A stretch of DNA of 64,000 nucleotides from Streptomyces sp. NRRL F-5122 (GTDB taxonomy: Bacteria; Actinomycetota; Actinomycetes; Streptomycetales; Streptomycetaceae), in assembly GCF_001507435.1 (NCBI RefSeq), contig NZ_LMWH01000004.1, positions 1-64,000 on the forward strand. Reading direction: 5' to 3'. Shown here piece after piece: positions 1 through 8,337 of this stretch. Under the pieces are notes generated by a model. The model was not told the DNA's origin and ran no database searches. It worked only from the letters and a program-made list of their open reading frames with translations. The position numbers and the translations under genes are program-made. The stretch's first letter is position 1, and every line of letters begins with the position of its first letter.

Positions 1-75
1 CAACGCATCAACGTGCTGTTCGCCATGCTCCGCGACGGCACCTTCTACGAACCCAGAACCCCACGCCACGCTTGA
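1..75 (+). mobile_element. IS110-family transposase, C-terminal fragment (runs off the left edge)
   Basis: The window opens inside a reading frame that ends at the TGA at 73-75. The 24 visible residues (start QRINVLFAML, end RTPRHA) resemble the tail of IS110/IS116-type DEDD transposases. Just after the stop comes a run GAGGCACCCCCCC that could be near the element end. Only the tail is seen, so intactness cannot be judged. A coincidental tail of another protein is possible. Confidence 0.55.
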
Positions 76-141
76 CGAAAGACATAGAGGCACCCCCCCG
101 GCGGCCTGGCAGATTCCTCACCGCGGACACGCCGATGAGCG

Positions 142-1422
142 CTACGCGGCCGGCGGCGCCGTTGTTCCGCCGAGATCCTGGAGGAACGAGTTCCAGCCGC
201 CGGTGGGTGCCTGTCCGACCCCGAGCGTACGGAGCTTGTCGAGGATCCTGGGGTCCTGGACGTCGAGCCAGTCGCAGAACTGACGGAACGACACCAGCCG
301 AACGTCCTTCCCGCCCGCCATGACCTTCAGCGCCTCTTCCACGGCGTCCATGTAGATGCCGCCGTTCCACTGCTCGAAGTGGTTGCCGACGAAGAAGGGC
401 GCGCGATTGGACTCGTACGCGCGCTGGAATCCACTGAGATAGGCCTCGGTGGCCTGATCGCGCCAGCCCGGGTAGCGGGACGACATTCCCTTCGTCGAAT
501 TTCCCGATTGGTTGGCCAGTATGTTGTAGTCCATCGAGAGCACCTCGAAGGAATGCCCGGGAAAGGGGACGGCCTGCAGCGGAAGGTCCCACACCCCTCC
601 CCGCTTGACGGGCCAGATCTGACGGCCGCCGGGCGAACTCGCGTCATAGCGCCAGCCGAGCTTCCTCGCGGTCGGCAGCAGATTGTCCTGGCCGAGCAGG
701 CACGGGGTGCGTGCACCGACGAGTTCCCTGCGGTAGTCGAAAGGCAGCGGGTCCATGTCGGTCCAGCCGCTGTTCGTTTTCCATTCGGTGACGAAGGACA
801 CCGCCTGGTCGATCTCGTTCTCCCACTGCGCGGGCGTCCAGTTCTTGACGGAGCCCGACCGTGTGCAGAAATGCCCGTTGAAATGGGTTCCTATCTCGTG
901 GCCTTCGAGCCATGCCCGGCGCAGGTACGTCAACGTGTCTTTGATGTGGTCATCGCTGAGATACTCGATGTCGGACGCACCGACGGGGTTGTTCGGCGGC
1001 CGGTACTGCATCTTCTTCGACTCGGGGAGCACATAGATACCGGAGAGGAAGAAGGTCATCGCCGCGCCGTGGTTCTCGGCGAGTTCCAGAAAACGTGGGA
1101 AGAGTCCGTTGCCGACCTCGCCCGCGCCGTCCCACGAGAAGACCACGAACTGCGGCGGAGTGTCCCCCGGCTCCAGCGGCTCGGGATGCTCCGGCTGGTG
1201 CGGCTGCTTCCCGGTGTCGGCGGTCGAGCCGTCGCCTATGAGCCGGACCGGGGGCTCGATGGGGCGGGGTGTCCCACCGCTCTCGCCGCCCCCAGTGCTG
1301 CTGGGGCCAGGCTCCTGCCCCGGCGGGTCGGAACCGATGGTGAGACCCTCACCACAACCGGCGACGGCCACCGCAGCCGCGGCCCCGAGCCCCAGCAGGC
1401 TCCTTCGGCTGATGTCGCGCAT
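142..1422 (-). CDS. Tat-exported lipoprotein, polysaccharide-deacetylase-like
   Basis: A 426-residue protein. The start at 1422 was chosen because GAGAGGTGG lies just upstream and the N-terminus reads as a twin-arginine signal (ISRRSLLGLG) followed by a lipobox V20-A-G-C23. After a Pro/Gly/Ser-rich spacer to about residue 75 comes a NodB-like fold: FVVFSWDGAGE near residue 90 sits where the catalytic Asp motif is expected, and GTHFNGHF supplies an HxxxH metal-binding pair. ARTPC resembles the third NodB motif. NodB-type enzymes remove acyl groups from cell-wall or extracellular polysaccharides, so this one is expected outside the membrane, lipid-anchored. The substrate is unknown. The SWDG form of the first motif departs from the usual FDDG and could mean altered or lost activity. 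Confidence 0.8.
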   Translation of the reverse strand: MRDISRRSLLGLGAAAAVAVAGCGEGLTIGSDPPGQEPGPSSTGGGESGGTPRPIEPPVRLIGDGSTADTGKQPHQPEHPEPLEPGDTPPQFVVFSWDGAGEVGNGLFPRFLELAENHGAAMTFFLSGIYVLPESKKMQYRPPNNPVGASDIEYLSDDHIKDTLTYLRRAWLEGHEIGTHFNGHFCTRSGSVKNWTPAQWENEIDQAVSFVTEWKTNSGWTDMDPLPFDYRRELVGARTPCLLGQDNLLPTARKLGWRYDASSPGGRQIWPVKRGGVWDLPLQAVPFPGHSFEVLSMDYNILANQSGNSTKGMSSRYPGWRDQATEAYLSGFQRAYESNRAPFFVGNHFEQWNGGIYMDAVEEALKVMAGGKDVRLVSFRQFCDWLDVQDPRILDKLRTLGVGQAPTGGWNSFLQDLGGTTAPPAA

Positions 1423-1721
1423 GCCTGCCACCTCTCGTCGTCGTCGCCGCGTCTCTGCGCCGCAAAGAGGGAGACCGCATTCGGGGCGGATATGTGACAG
1501 GCATATCCGGCAAGGCCGCGCAGCGGACGGACGGCAGTGGGGCGGTGGACGGCACGGCCCGAGGTCGGGACGTGGGACGGCGCGTGTACGGCCGCCCGAG
1601 TCCGGCGGTGCGGACAGGAGGGTTCCTGCTTCACCACGGTCTGCCGTGCCGTTATTTCCCTGGGGGTCCGGCCCGGTGGCGTGGTACGTTGCAAAACTTT
1701 GTTCCATTCGGAAGGAATGCC

Positions 1722-2525
1722 ATGGACATCCCCTCCCTGCACAGCCGGTTCCTCAGCAATGTGCTTCCTCGGATTCAGCAGGATCCGCGAGTGACTGGTG
1801 TTGCCATCGCGGGGTCGATCGCGGGAGGCAACCCCGACATCTACTCCGATGTCGACCTGATCGTGGTCATCGACGACGAGGCATTCGACTCGGTCATGAA
1901 GGAGCGGCTTGCGCTGATCAGCTCATGGGCCACCCTGGTGGCCGGATTCACCGGGGAGCACGTCGGTGAACGCCGCCTGATCATCACGCTCGTCGGGCCG
2001 CCCATCCTCCATGTCGACTTCAAGTTCGTGAAAGCCTCCGACTTCGCCGAGCGTGTCGAGGACCCGGACATCCTGTGGGACCGGGACGGAGGCCTGGCCG
2101 ACTCACTTGCGGAACATCCGCCGCAGACCTCGTCGTTCGACCTTCAGTGGATCGAGGACCGCTTCTGGATCTGGGTGCATTACGGTGCGACGAAACTCGG
2201 CCGCGGTGAACTGTTCGAGGTCATCGGCTTTCTCAACTATCTGCGAGAAGCGGTGCTGGGCCCGCTGGCGGCCCTCCGAGCGGGTGCAACGCCCCGCGGC
2301 CTGCGCCACCTTGAAACCATCGCACCGGATGAGGCGCGCGACCTTCGGACAACTCTGTGCGGCTACGACCGACATGGCGCCGGTCAGGCACTCCTCGCCG
2401 CCGTCGAGCTCTACCGGCGGTGGCTCGATGACACAGGAGCCACGATCGAACGCCATCACCACGCCGAAAGGCTCGCCGTGCAGTACCTCCACGAGGTCAT
2501 CGATGGAACGCCGCAACAGGCGTGA
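1722..2525 (+). CDS. Nucleotidyltransferase-fold protein
   Basis: A 267-residue protein starting at ATG 1722, six bases after a GAAGGAA ribosome site. Residues about 25-48 read AGSIAGG...SDVDLIVVI, the GS...DxD signature of the nucleotidyltransferase superfamily (kanamycin and aminoglycoside nucleotidyltransferases, and MNT-type toxin partners). A further Asp in HVDFKF could be the third metal ligand. The rest (RFWIWVHYGATKLGRGELFE, then helical) resembles the C-terminal half of aminoglycoside-adenylyltransferase-like proteins. The substrate cannot be told from sequence; drug modification or small-molecule nucleotidylation are options. It is divergent from the lipoprotein gene, with about 300 bp between them. 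Confidence 0.75.
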   Translation: MDIPSLHSRFLSNVLPRIQQDPRVTGVAIAGSIAGGNPDIYSDVDLIVVIDDEAFDSVMKERLALISSWATLVAGFTGEHVGERRLIITLVGPPILHVDFKFVKASDFAERVEDPDILWDRDGGLADSLAEHPPQTSSFDLQWIEDRFWIWVHYGATKLGRGELFEVIGFLNYLREAVLGPLAALRAGATPRGLRHLETIAPDEARDLRTTLCGYDRHGAGQALLAAVELYRRWLDDTGATIERHHHAERLAVQYLHEVIDGTPQQA

Positions 2526-2657
2526 GAAATGCGGACCACAGGTCAGGCGTCCAGTAAGGCTCGTTCGGGACGAAGAGCAGTCGTGCTGGAGGTGTATCGG
2601 CGTGCACCGTCCCGGCGGATAGTGTTTGCCTTCGGCGCCAGCGGCAACGCGGAATCC

Positions 2658-3086
2658 ATGAGTCAATCAAACAGCAGCACGAATCAAGATTCGGTATCCA
2701 AGCGGAGTGCATCCGCCAAGGCCCGGCGGGCCACGGCGAAGGCGACTGCTCCCGCTTCGCAGGCGGCGGACAAGGCGGCCGAGAAGTCCGGTGACGTGGC
2801 GTCAACAGCCGTGGACGCGGCCGAGCGCACGGCCGGGACGGGCGCCGCGGTCGTGCACAGCGCGGCCGAGCGTGTCCAAGCCGGCCGCCAGGCAGTCATA
2901 GCTGCCTCGGGCCAGGCCGTATCCCTTGCCAAGACGGGATGGACGTTGATCGCCCATCGAAAGATCCTCGCCGCCGGTGTGGGTGCGGGGTTGTCGGCGT
3001 TGGGTGCCACGTCCTACCTGGCGGGTCGCCGTGCGGGGCGCCGCACGCACGGTCCGATCACCCGTCTGACCGGCGGGCGGATCTGA
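2658..3086 (+). CDS. Small Ala/Lys-rich protein with C-terminal hydrophobic segment
   Basis: 142 residues from ATG 2658, with a weak GGAA upstream. The frame is open back to 2529, but the added part is unlike the rest. Residues 10-100 are rich in Ala, Lys, Ser and Thr in a helical pattern (SAKARRATAKATA, QAADKAAEKSGDVAS), like phasin- or histone-H1-like tails. A hydrophobic stretch near residues 103-125 (ILAAGVGAGLSALGATSYLAG) is followed by RRAGRR, so the C-terminus may be membrane-inserted. No enzymatic motif is visible. Function unknown; real coding is likely because the frame has consistent GC-rich third positions. Confidence 0.55.
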   Translation: MSQSNSSTNQDSVSKRSASAKARRATAKATAPASQAADKAAEKSGDVASTAVDAAERTAGTGAAVVHSAAERVQAGRQAVIAASGQAVSLAKTGWTLIAHRKILAAGVGAGLSALGATSYLAGRRAGRRTHGPITRLTGGRI

Positions 3087-3376
3087 GGCGGGAGGCCATC
3101 CCCGTCACCCGTAGCGGGGGCGCCGAGCGCTGTCACCTCGACGTGGCAGCCGCCGGTACGGCTGTGCCGGGGTAGGTGCAGCCGGCATTCGTACAGTGGT
3201 GCGCTCCACCTGGACACCAGGGACCATGCCCGCTCCACGGTGTGTGGGCCGACGGCGGACGGGAGGGGAGCCGGGGAACGCGGGGGCCGAGCAGTTGCGC
3301 GGAACGTGCCGCGACCTAGTACTGCAATCACAGTCGTCGTAACGGCGGACACCCTGAACCCCAACGGAGGCTCCCA

Positions 3377-3661
3377 ATGAACCTCCACCCGCCCGCGGGC
3401 ACCATCACCATTGTGGGAAAGAAGGTCTCACGACTCGGCTTTGGCACCATGCACCTCACCGGCCCAGGCACGTGGGGCGACCCCCACGACCGAGACAGAG
3501 CTATCTCCGTGCTACGTCAGGCCGTCCACACAGATCGGGCCTCGACCACGCTGTCCGCACCGTACGGACACGCCACGCCCGCCTGTTCGGCTTCTGCCCC
3601 ATCTGCCACCGCGGAGCGCATCAGGCGATTCGGTCTACTCACTGTTCAAAGTTTTCGTTGA
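3377..3661 (+). pseudogene. Aldo/keto reductase, 5' stub
   Basis: GGAGG lies upstream of ATG 3377. The first ~50 residues (VSRLGFGTMHLTGPGTWGD, then DRDRAISVLRQAV) match the N-terminal strand and first barrel helix of actinobacterial aldo/keto reductases. The homology stops near 3525: the expected (N/F)IDTAxxYG catalytic segment is not found in any frame and the frame ends at 3661. It is a truncated remnant of an NADPH-dependent oxidoreductase, next to the decayed P450 fragments, so this junction is probably an old deletion or insertion boundary. Confidence 0.6.
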
Positions 3662-3689
3662 CGGCATGTGCAATGAGGATGAGACCGGT

Positions 3690-3836
3690 CTACGCATTCG
3701 AGCGGTACGGGACCCGCTCCAGGAAGGAGGCGCATCCCTCCGGGCACGACGACAGCTTTAGAAGCTCTTCCTGGGTCATCCCTTCCGGGAACACGACGTT
3801 TTCGCAGCTAGGGCAGACGCCGTACGCGCCGACGGG
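3690..3836 (-). pseudogene. 3' remnant of a Cys-rich (zinc-ribbon-like) protein
   Basis: Reading leftwards from about 3836, one frame with GC-rich third positions encodes VCPSCENVVFPEG and then SSCPEGCASFLERV to a TAG at 3690. Two CxxC-like pairs suggest a small metal-binding knuckle. It has no convincing start and merges at its right end with the P450 fragment in another frame. It looks like the last ~45 codons of a gene joined to P450 debris. The family is not recognised, and chance coding is possible. Confidence 0.3.
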
Positions 3837-4252
3837 GCACCCAAGTCCTCGAGGGTCCGGCGGTCGAAGAGGTTGCCGAGGCTGCGCCGCTGGCACGTAT
3901 GGGTGGGGGCGTCGAGCCGCGAGAGGGCGTGGCTCATCTCCTGGGTGGCGGGGGCGTGCCGGCGTTCGAGATCCGGTTGGCGTTCCTGCCAGTTGATGTC
4001 GGGCACCAGCCAGGTCCTGCCGCGCAGGACCTGGCTGCAGGCCTCGTAGGAGGTGACGAAGTACCCGCCCCAGGGGGCGGGGACGACGTCCCCCATGGCG
4101 CGGAGTTCTTCCCAGAGGGGCAGGGGGTTGGTTTGTCCTTCGGGAGGACGTAGGCGACGGAGAACTGAGATGACGGCGCGACGGTCGGTGGTTATGCCGC
4201 CTATGTCACCACTGCGGTCACGCGGAGCTCCTTCGAGTGGGCAGAGCGTCAC
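3776..4252 (-). pseudogene. Cytochrome P450 N-terminal fragment (second conservon P450, cvnF-like)
   Basis: The minus frame from 4252 encodes a P450 N-terminal region: PPEGQTNPLPLWEELRAMGDVV, then APWGGYFVTSYEACSQVLRGRTW, and a helix-C-like HTCQRRSLGNLFDRRTLEDL. Similarity ends near 3840, and the frame runs into unrelated sequence and stops at 3776. All catalytic parts (I-helix, K-helix, heme Cys loop) are missing. In Streptomyces conservons the P450 cvnE is often followed by a second P450, and this fragment lies immediately after a copy of the cvnE 3' end, so it is read as the start of cvnF. Confidence 0.65.
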
Positions 4253-4720
4253 CGTTACCGGCGGAATCTACCCTTCCTCCCCCTCTGGTCATGCGGAGCG
4301 GAGGGTTGCTTCTGTCGCATGCCGTCCTCTGCACGCAGAAGATGCCGACGAAGGCGCTCCAGAATGCCCTTGCTGACCTGTCGGTTCCCCCCGGCACGGA
4401 GCAGTTGCCACGGGTGCGTGGAACTCGTCAGGCGTGGTCTGCCGGGACTGTGCGGGAGCACGGACTGCGCCAACCCAGGTTCCCGGTCCCGACGCGAAGC
4501 GGACGGAGAGCCAGAGCTCGGTGGGAGGGACCGGGCCGCCACTGCAGCTCCTCGACTGGGACATCGAGCGCCAGGTCGGGCAGCGCGTTGAGGACGGCCT
4601 CGAGCGCAGTCCGGGATATCGCCGTGGCCGGGGCGGACCCGCGGTGCCGGGGGGACCCAAAGCCACCGCGGTTGCTCACGGCCCGGCACATCCGCCCCAG
4701 TACGCCCACCGGGAGGGCAG
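3991..4720. repeat. Direct repeat copy A: P450 junction segment (cvnE 3' end plus cvnF 5' end)
   Basis: Bases 3991-4113 align with 6702-6824, beginning at a shared AGTTGATGTCGGGCAC and, by eye, nearly nine in ten identical. Bases about 4245-4720 align with 6840-7270; the strongest match is near 4545-4640 against 7125-7230. Copy A keeps about 130 bp (4114-4243) that copy B lacks. The two copies flank the acyl-CoA-oxidase-like gene, so the segment was duplicated when that gene became inserted, or recombination between related loci produced it. Confidence 0.7.
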
Positions 4721-4722
4721 CC
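4255..4722 (-). pseudogene. Cytochrome P450 C-terminal fragment (decayed copy of the cvnE 3' end)
   Basis: Read leftwards from about 4710, the sequence encodes ISRTALEAVLNALPDLALDV, then VEELQWRPGPSHRALALRPL, nearly the same as the C-terminal 90 residues of the intact P450 at 6910-8265. The frame then shifts: LSVRFASGPGTWVGAVRAPAQ continues in a second frame, and a third frame carries QVSKGILERL, matching the terminal RVRKGF segment. At least two frameshifts and the absence of the heme loop make it nonfunctional. It sits directly downstream of the acyl-CoA-oxidase-like gene. Confidence 0.65.
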
Positions 4723-4730
4723 CGCCCAGG

Positions 4731-6542
4731 CTAGGCGGGCGCCAACGCGACCACAGGCGACGGGGCGCGCAGCATTGGATGCTCGCCCATGAATCCTTCC
4801 AGGGCAGCGAATGCTTCGGTCAACTGCAGGCTGTACGGCACGAGTGCCTCGACCGCCGCTTCTTCCACGTCCGGTAGCTGCTGCACGTGGTCGGCTGTGA
4901 GGCGGCCGGCGGCAAGCAGGTCCCCGCTGTGTGCCTTCACCTGGCGCAGCGCGAACAGGGCGTGCAAGCACCGGAGAACCGCGCGGGCCTGCGGATCGGA
5001 CGGCCGTCCAGCGGCGGTGAGGAGGGCCTGTGCCGCACGGCGGTGCACGTGCGCTTCGACCAGGTTCAACGCGGGTGTGACGGCTCCGTTCCAGCGGGCG
5101 AGGGGATCGCCGCGGCGACCGCCGCGCAGTCGGCTCCGGGCCCGGCTGTGCCAGATCCGTTCGACATCCGTCAGCAGGTCCTGGAGATAGGCGGGGTCGT
5201 CCAGAGTGCGACCGGCCGGCGGTGTCTCGGAGGGCGGTGCCGGGGTGAACCCGCCCAGGAGCATCTCGCCCGCGGCCTTGACCCAGATGACGCGGTTGTC
5301 GCCCTCTGCCGTGATCGTCCCTTCGTTCGCGGCCAGTTGGAAGGCGATGCCGTTCGAGAGCAGCAGGCCCTGTGCGCCGCACCGCTCCCGGCACTCCGTC
5401 ATCACCGAACGGGCCTGCCAGGTGATCCACGCCTTGGCCACGGCGGCCAGGCGCTCGGTCTCCTCCTGCTCGGCCCCCGCCCCGCCTGTCCACTGCCGCA
5501 CGACGTCGCGGTGCAGCAGCGTTGCGGCGTAAGTGGTGGCGACGGCCGCCATGAGGGGGGCGTGGTGACTGCGGTGCTCGATCAGCGAGACCTTGCGACC
5601 CGTCGTCATGCCCGAGGTGAGCCGGCGGTGGGAGTGCTGCATCGTGACGGCCAGGGCGTGCCGGGTCACACCGAGGCTGTACGCGGTCATGCACAGCTTG
5701 CCTGTATGGACGCGGCGTACCGACTGAAGGAACCGTTTGCGCGGGTTGCCCAGAGAGCTAGTGAACGTGCCGTCGCGCGACAGGCGGCCGTGCTCGCCCT
5801 GCAACAGCGCTTCGAACGGCAACCGCACCTGATGGAAGGACGTGGCGCAGTGGTCGACGGGCGCACTCGCCGTCTGCGGGAGGGGTCGTACCTCCACGCC
5901 GGGATAGTGGTGGCCCGCGCTGTCGGTTAGAGGAGTCAGGAAGAGGAACACGCCGTGATCGATATGGTCGACCACCAAGCGGGCCGCCACGACGGCGTTC
6001 TTGGCGCCACCCGTTGACGAGGTGTTGGGCATCCACTTGCAGGCGCCGGGCGTCGGTGTGTCAAGGATGAATCCGCTCGTCTCGCGATCGAACGTCGCCG
6101 TTGTCTCCAGCGATGCGGCGTCGTTGCCATGGTCCAATTCGGTGCAGAGGAACGTGCCGATGCGGTCCATGCGGGCGTACGCGGACAGGTCCCATCCATC
6201 CGTGTCATGGTCCACCAGACTGCCGATGTGGAGGTTCCAGTGGATGCTCGCGATGGTGGCCATGCCGGCGTCCACGACGCCGGCCCACTCGTGCATCGCG
6301 GTGAGGGATTCGATGTCGGAGGCGAGACCGATCGGGTCAGCCACAAATTCGTTGACCAGGCGCAGTCGCTCGTAGGACAGCGCCGTCCGTTCACGCGGGT
6401 TCAGGCCCTCCTGGAAGCTGAACCGCGGATCGCTGAACAGGGACTTCCAGGGCTCGTGGATCTGCTCTGCATGAGGCCCGAAGAGGATACGGGCAAGGTC
6501 CGCCGATATACCCCGAGGCCGGGGGAGTGGAGTGGCAGTCAC
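4731..6542 (-). CDS. Acyl-CoA oxidase/dehydrogenase-like flavoprotein
   Basis: About 603 residues if the GTG at 6542 is used; this start fits the homologous region but has no good ribosome site, and the frame is open to 6809. The length and motifs fit the acyl-CoA oxidase branch: an N-terminal helical part with SIHWNLHIG, a middle beta region (CKWMPNTSSTGGAKNAVVAARL), and a C-terminal part with ECRERCGAQGLLLSNGI followed by TAEGDNRVIWVKAAGEMLLG, the place of the flavin/substrate contacts and the EGDN signature. Such enzymes make trans-2-enoyl-CoA with FAD, passing electrons to oxygen. It interrupts the conservon between P450 debris on both sides, which suggests late arrival. Cofactor use (oxidase or dehydrogenase) is not decided by sequence. 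Confidence 0.75.
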   Translation of the reverse strand: MTATPLPRPRGISADLARILFGPHAEQIHEPWKSLFSDPRFSFQEGLNPRERTALSYERLRLVNEFVADPIGLASDIESLTAMHEWAGVVDAGMATIASIHWNLHIGSLVDHDTDGWDLSAYARMDRIGTFLCTELDHGNDAASLETTATFDRETSGFILDTPTPGACKWMPNTSSTGGAKNAVVAARLVVDHIDHGVFLFLTPLTDSAGHHYPGVEVRPLPQTASAPVDHCATSFHQVRLPFEALLQGEHGRLSRDGTFTSSLGNPRKRFLQSVRRVHTGKLCMTAYSLGVTRHALAVTMQHSHRRLTSGMTTGRKVSLIEHRSHHAPLMAAVATTYAATLLHRDVVRQWTGGAGAEQEETERLAAVAKAWITWQARSVMTECRERCGAQGLLLSNGIAFQLAANEGTITAEGDNRVIWVKAAGEMLLGGFTPAPPSETPPAGRTLDDPAYLQDLLTDVERIWHSRARSRLRGGRRGDPLARWNGAVTPALNLVEAHVHRRAAQALLTAAGRPSDPQARAVLRCLHALFALRQVKAHSGDLLAAGRLTADHVQQLPDVEEAAVEALVPYSLQLTEAFAALEGFMGEHPMLRAPSPVVALAPA

Positions 6543-6701
6543 GGCTTGAAAGTACTTGAAAGCAGCGGAGTTGATTGCTCCGCTCAGCGTGATGATCAAC
6601 ACGATTGGCTGTTCGAAGAACGTGGAAGATACCCAAAGTCTCCGCGTGGTGACCGTCGAGGGACCCTTGAACGTGGCCTGGCGCGGGCCGTCTTCATCGC
6701 C

Positions 6702-6824
6702 GAGTTGATGTCGGGCACGAGCCAGGTCCTGCGGGGCAGGACCTGGCTGCAGGCCTCGTAGTTCGGGGGCGAAGTACCCGCCCCAGAGGGCGCCGGCGAC
6801 GTCGCCCATGGCGCGTAGAGCTTC
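6702..6824 (-). pseudogene. Cytochrome P450 N-terminal scrap (cvnF-like, second copy)
   Basis: Minus-strand translation pieces give AMGDVAGALWGGYF and, after a frameshift, CSQVLRGRTWLVPDIN-like sequence, the same part of the P450 seen at 3991-4113. The start region corresponding to 4114-4252 is deleted here and the homology ends abruptly at 6702, about 160 bp before the start of the acyl-CoA-oxidase-like gene. It is a leftover of the second conservon P450 directly behind the intact cvnE. Confidence 0.6.
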
Positions 6825-7270
6825 GGGGCGACACCGCTACCGCCAGGACCTACCGTCCCGATCCACTGGGTCTGCGCTGCAGGGAGCGGTTCCCGTTGCT
6901 GGCCGACCTCTACACGCGGAAGATGTCGAGGAAGGTGCTCCAGAATCCCTTCCTCACCCTTTTGGCCTCAGAGTGGAGTGAGGGCGTCACGGGAGTGTGG
7001 GACGGGGCAGTCGTGGTCTGCGGGGTGGTTTGTGCGGGGGTGTGGAGTGCGGCCACCCGGGTTCCGGGGGTCGGTGTGAAGCGCACCGGCAGCGTCGCCA
7101 GGGCGCGGTGGAAGGGGCCGGGCCGCCACTGCAGCTCCTCGACCGAGACATCGAGCGCCAGGTCGGGCAGCGCGTTGAGTACGGCCTCGATCGCGGTCAG
7201 GGAAATCACCGTCGCCGGGGACTTTGCCGGGCAGGCGTGCGGCCCGGCGCCCCAGGCGAGGTGAGCCCCC
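6702..7270. repeat. Direct repeat copy B: P450 junction segment
   Basis: This copy spans the true 3' end of the intact P450 gene (6910 onwards) and the adjoining fragment of the next P450. It aligns with 3991-4720 except for about 130 bp missing between 6824 and 6840. Because it contains the intact gene end, copy B is probably nearer the ancestral arrangement at its right side. Confidence 0.65.
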
Positions 7271-8265
7271 TTGCTGAGGGACTCACGGGCTGCGCCAAGT
7301 GCGGGGTCGGAGTTGGCGCCCCCGAAACTGATCATGAGAGGCGTGCCGGCCTCCACTCGGACGCCGCCGAGGTCGACGTCACGCAGGGGGTAGTGCGTGG
7401 CGTAGTTTGCGATGGGCGAGTTGTTCCACAGGACGTGGTCGATGGCCTCTTCGGGCAGCATGCCCGCGCCTCGGCTCGAGGAGCCGGACAGCAGCAGGAG
7501 CAGGGCGTTGCCGATCAGGTTCCGCTCGGGCTCCACGCCGGCGCCCATCATCATGACGAGCTGGTCTTTGAGTTCCTCGTCGTTCAGGCCGGCGGGGTGC
7601 TGGATGAGCCAGGAGGTGACATCGTCGCCGGGCTCGCGCCGCTTGAGAGCGATCAGCTCCATGAGGCAGGCAGTGATGTTCTCGCTGGCCTTCAGGGCGT
7701 CCCTGCCGTCGAACATCGCCGACATGGAGGTGGTAAGGCGATCGCCGATCCCGGCCGGGCAGCCGAAAAGCCGATTGAAGAGCAGCAGCGGCAACAACTT
7801 CGCGTAGTCGTTCAGGAGATCGGCGCGGCCGCGTTCGCTGAACTGGTCGATCAGGAAGGCGGCAATGGGCTCGGCGTCCCGGCGGATCCGGCCGATGTTG
7901 AGTCGGTCGAGGCTGTCCGTGACGGCCTTGCGCAGTCGGAGATGGACAGCCCCGTCGGTGAACATGGCGTTGGGACGGAACGCCATCATGGGCACCACCG
8001 GACTGTCCGGAGCTATACGGCCCTCCATGAGGGCCTTCCAGTGCCGGGCGTCCTTGCTGAAATCGGTCGTGTTCTGCAGCACGCTCCGCGCCGTCTGGTA
8101 ATCGACGACGAGAGTGGCATCCACCCCGGGGGCGAGCTCGACCGGCGCCGCCGGCCCCTCGGCGCGCATCTTGTCGTAGGCTGCATGCGGATCGGCGGCG
8201 AACTCCACCGTGTGCATCGGGCACCGTGCGGGGGCGCCCGGCACGGCTGGTTGCTGACTGTCCAT
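6910..8265 (-). CDS. cvnE: Conservon cytochrome P450 (CvnE type, CYP157-like, no ExxR)
   Basis: A 451-residue P450. The heme loop HLAWGAGPHACPAK gives the proximal Cys, although the usual Gly two after it is Ala. Two near-universal features are altered. The K-helix ExxR is replaced in EEAIDHVLWNNSP, where Trp stands at the Arg position. The I-helix reads GAGVEPERN instead of AGxDTT, so the oxygen-activation Thr is missing. P450s of the CYP157 family encoded in S. coelicolor conservons are known to lack ExxR, which fits this context. The gene lies 72 bp after cvnD on the same strand, so it is likely co-transcribed. The C-terminal ~60 residues are a Thr/Pro-rich tail. Membrane-complex or signalling use rather than ordinary hydroxylation is possible; the substrate is unknown. 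Confidence 0.85.
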   Translation of the reverse strand: MDSQQPAVPGAPARCPMHTVEFAADPHAAYDKMRAEGPAAPVELAPGVDATLVVDYQTARSVLQNTTDFSKDARHWKALMEGRIAPDSPVVPMMAFRPNAMFTDGAVHLRLRKAVTDSLDRLNIGRIRRDAEPIAAFLIDQFSERGRADLLNDYAKLLPLLLFNRLFGCPAGIGDRLTTSMSAMFDGRDALKASENITACLMELIALKRREPGDDVTSWLIQHPAGLNDEELKDQLVMMMGAGVEPERNLIGNALLLLLSGSSSRGAGMLPEEAIDHVLWNNSPIANYATHYPLRDVDLGGVRVEAGTPLMISFGGANSDPALGAARESLSKGAHLAWGAGPHACPAKSPATVISLTAIEAVLNALPDLALDVSVEELQWRPGPFHRALATLPVRFTPTPGTRVAALHTPAQTTPQTTTAPSHTPVTPSLHSEAKRVRKGFWSTFLDIFRV

Positions 8266-8337
8266 GGGATCGGATCCTTTGTGGGCCCGGCGTCTTTGCG
8301 GTCCGGGCGAGTGGAGGAGCAGGGGGCGAGCGGCGGA

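Noticed and set aside
1722..2525. Aminoglycoside resistance gene
   Set aside because: The nucleotidyltransferase signature is present, but nothing identifies an antibiotic substrate.
4255..5694. Long minus-strand frame overlapping the acyl-CoA-oxidase-like gene
   Set aside because: Composition is Arg/Pro/Gly-rich shadow sequence in another frame. Only its final ~25 codons are P450 debris.
3776..8265. Two intact tandem P450 genes, as in many conservons
   Set aside because: Only the gene at 6910-8265 is complete. The other P450 pieces lack heme and I-helix regions and are frameshifted.
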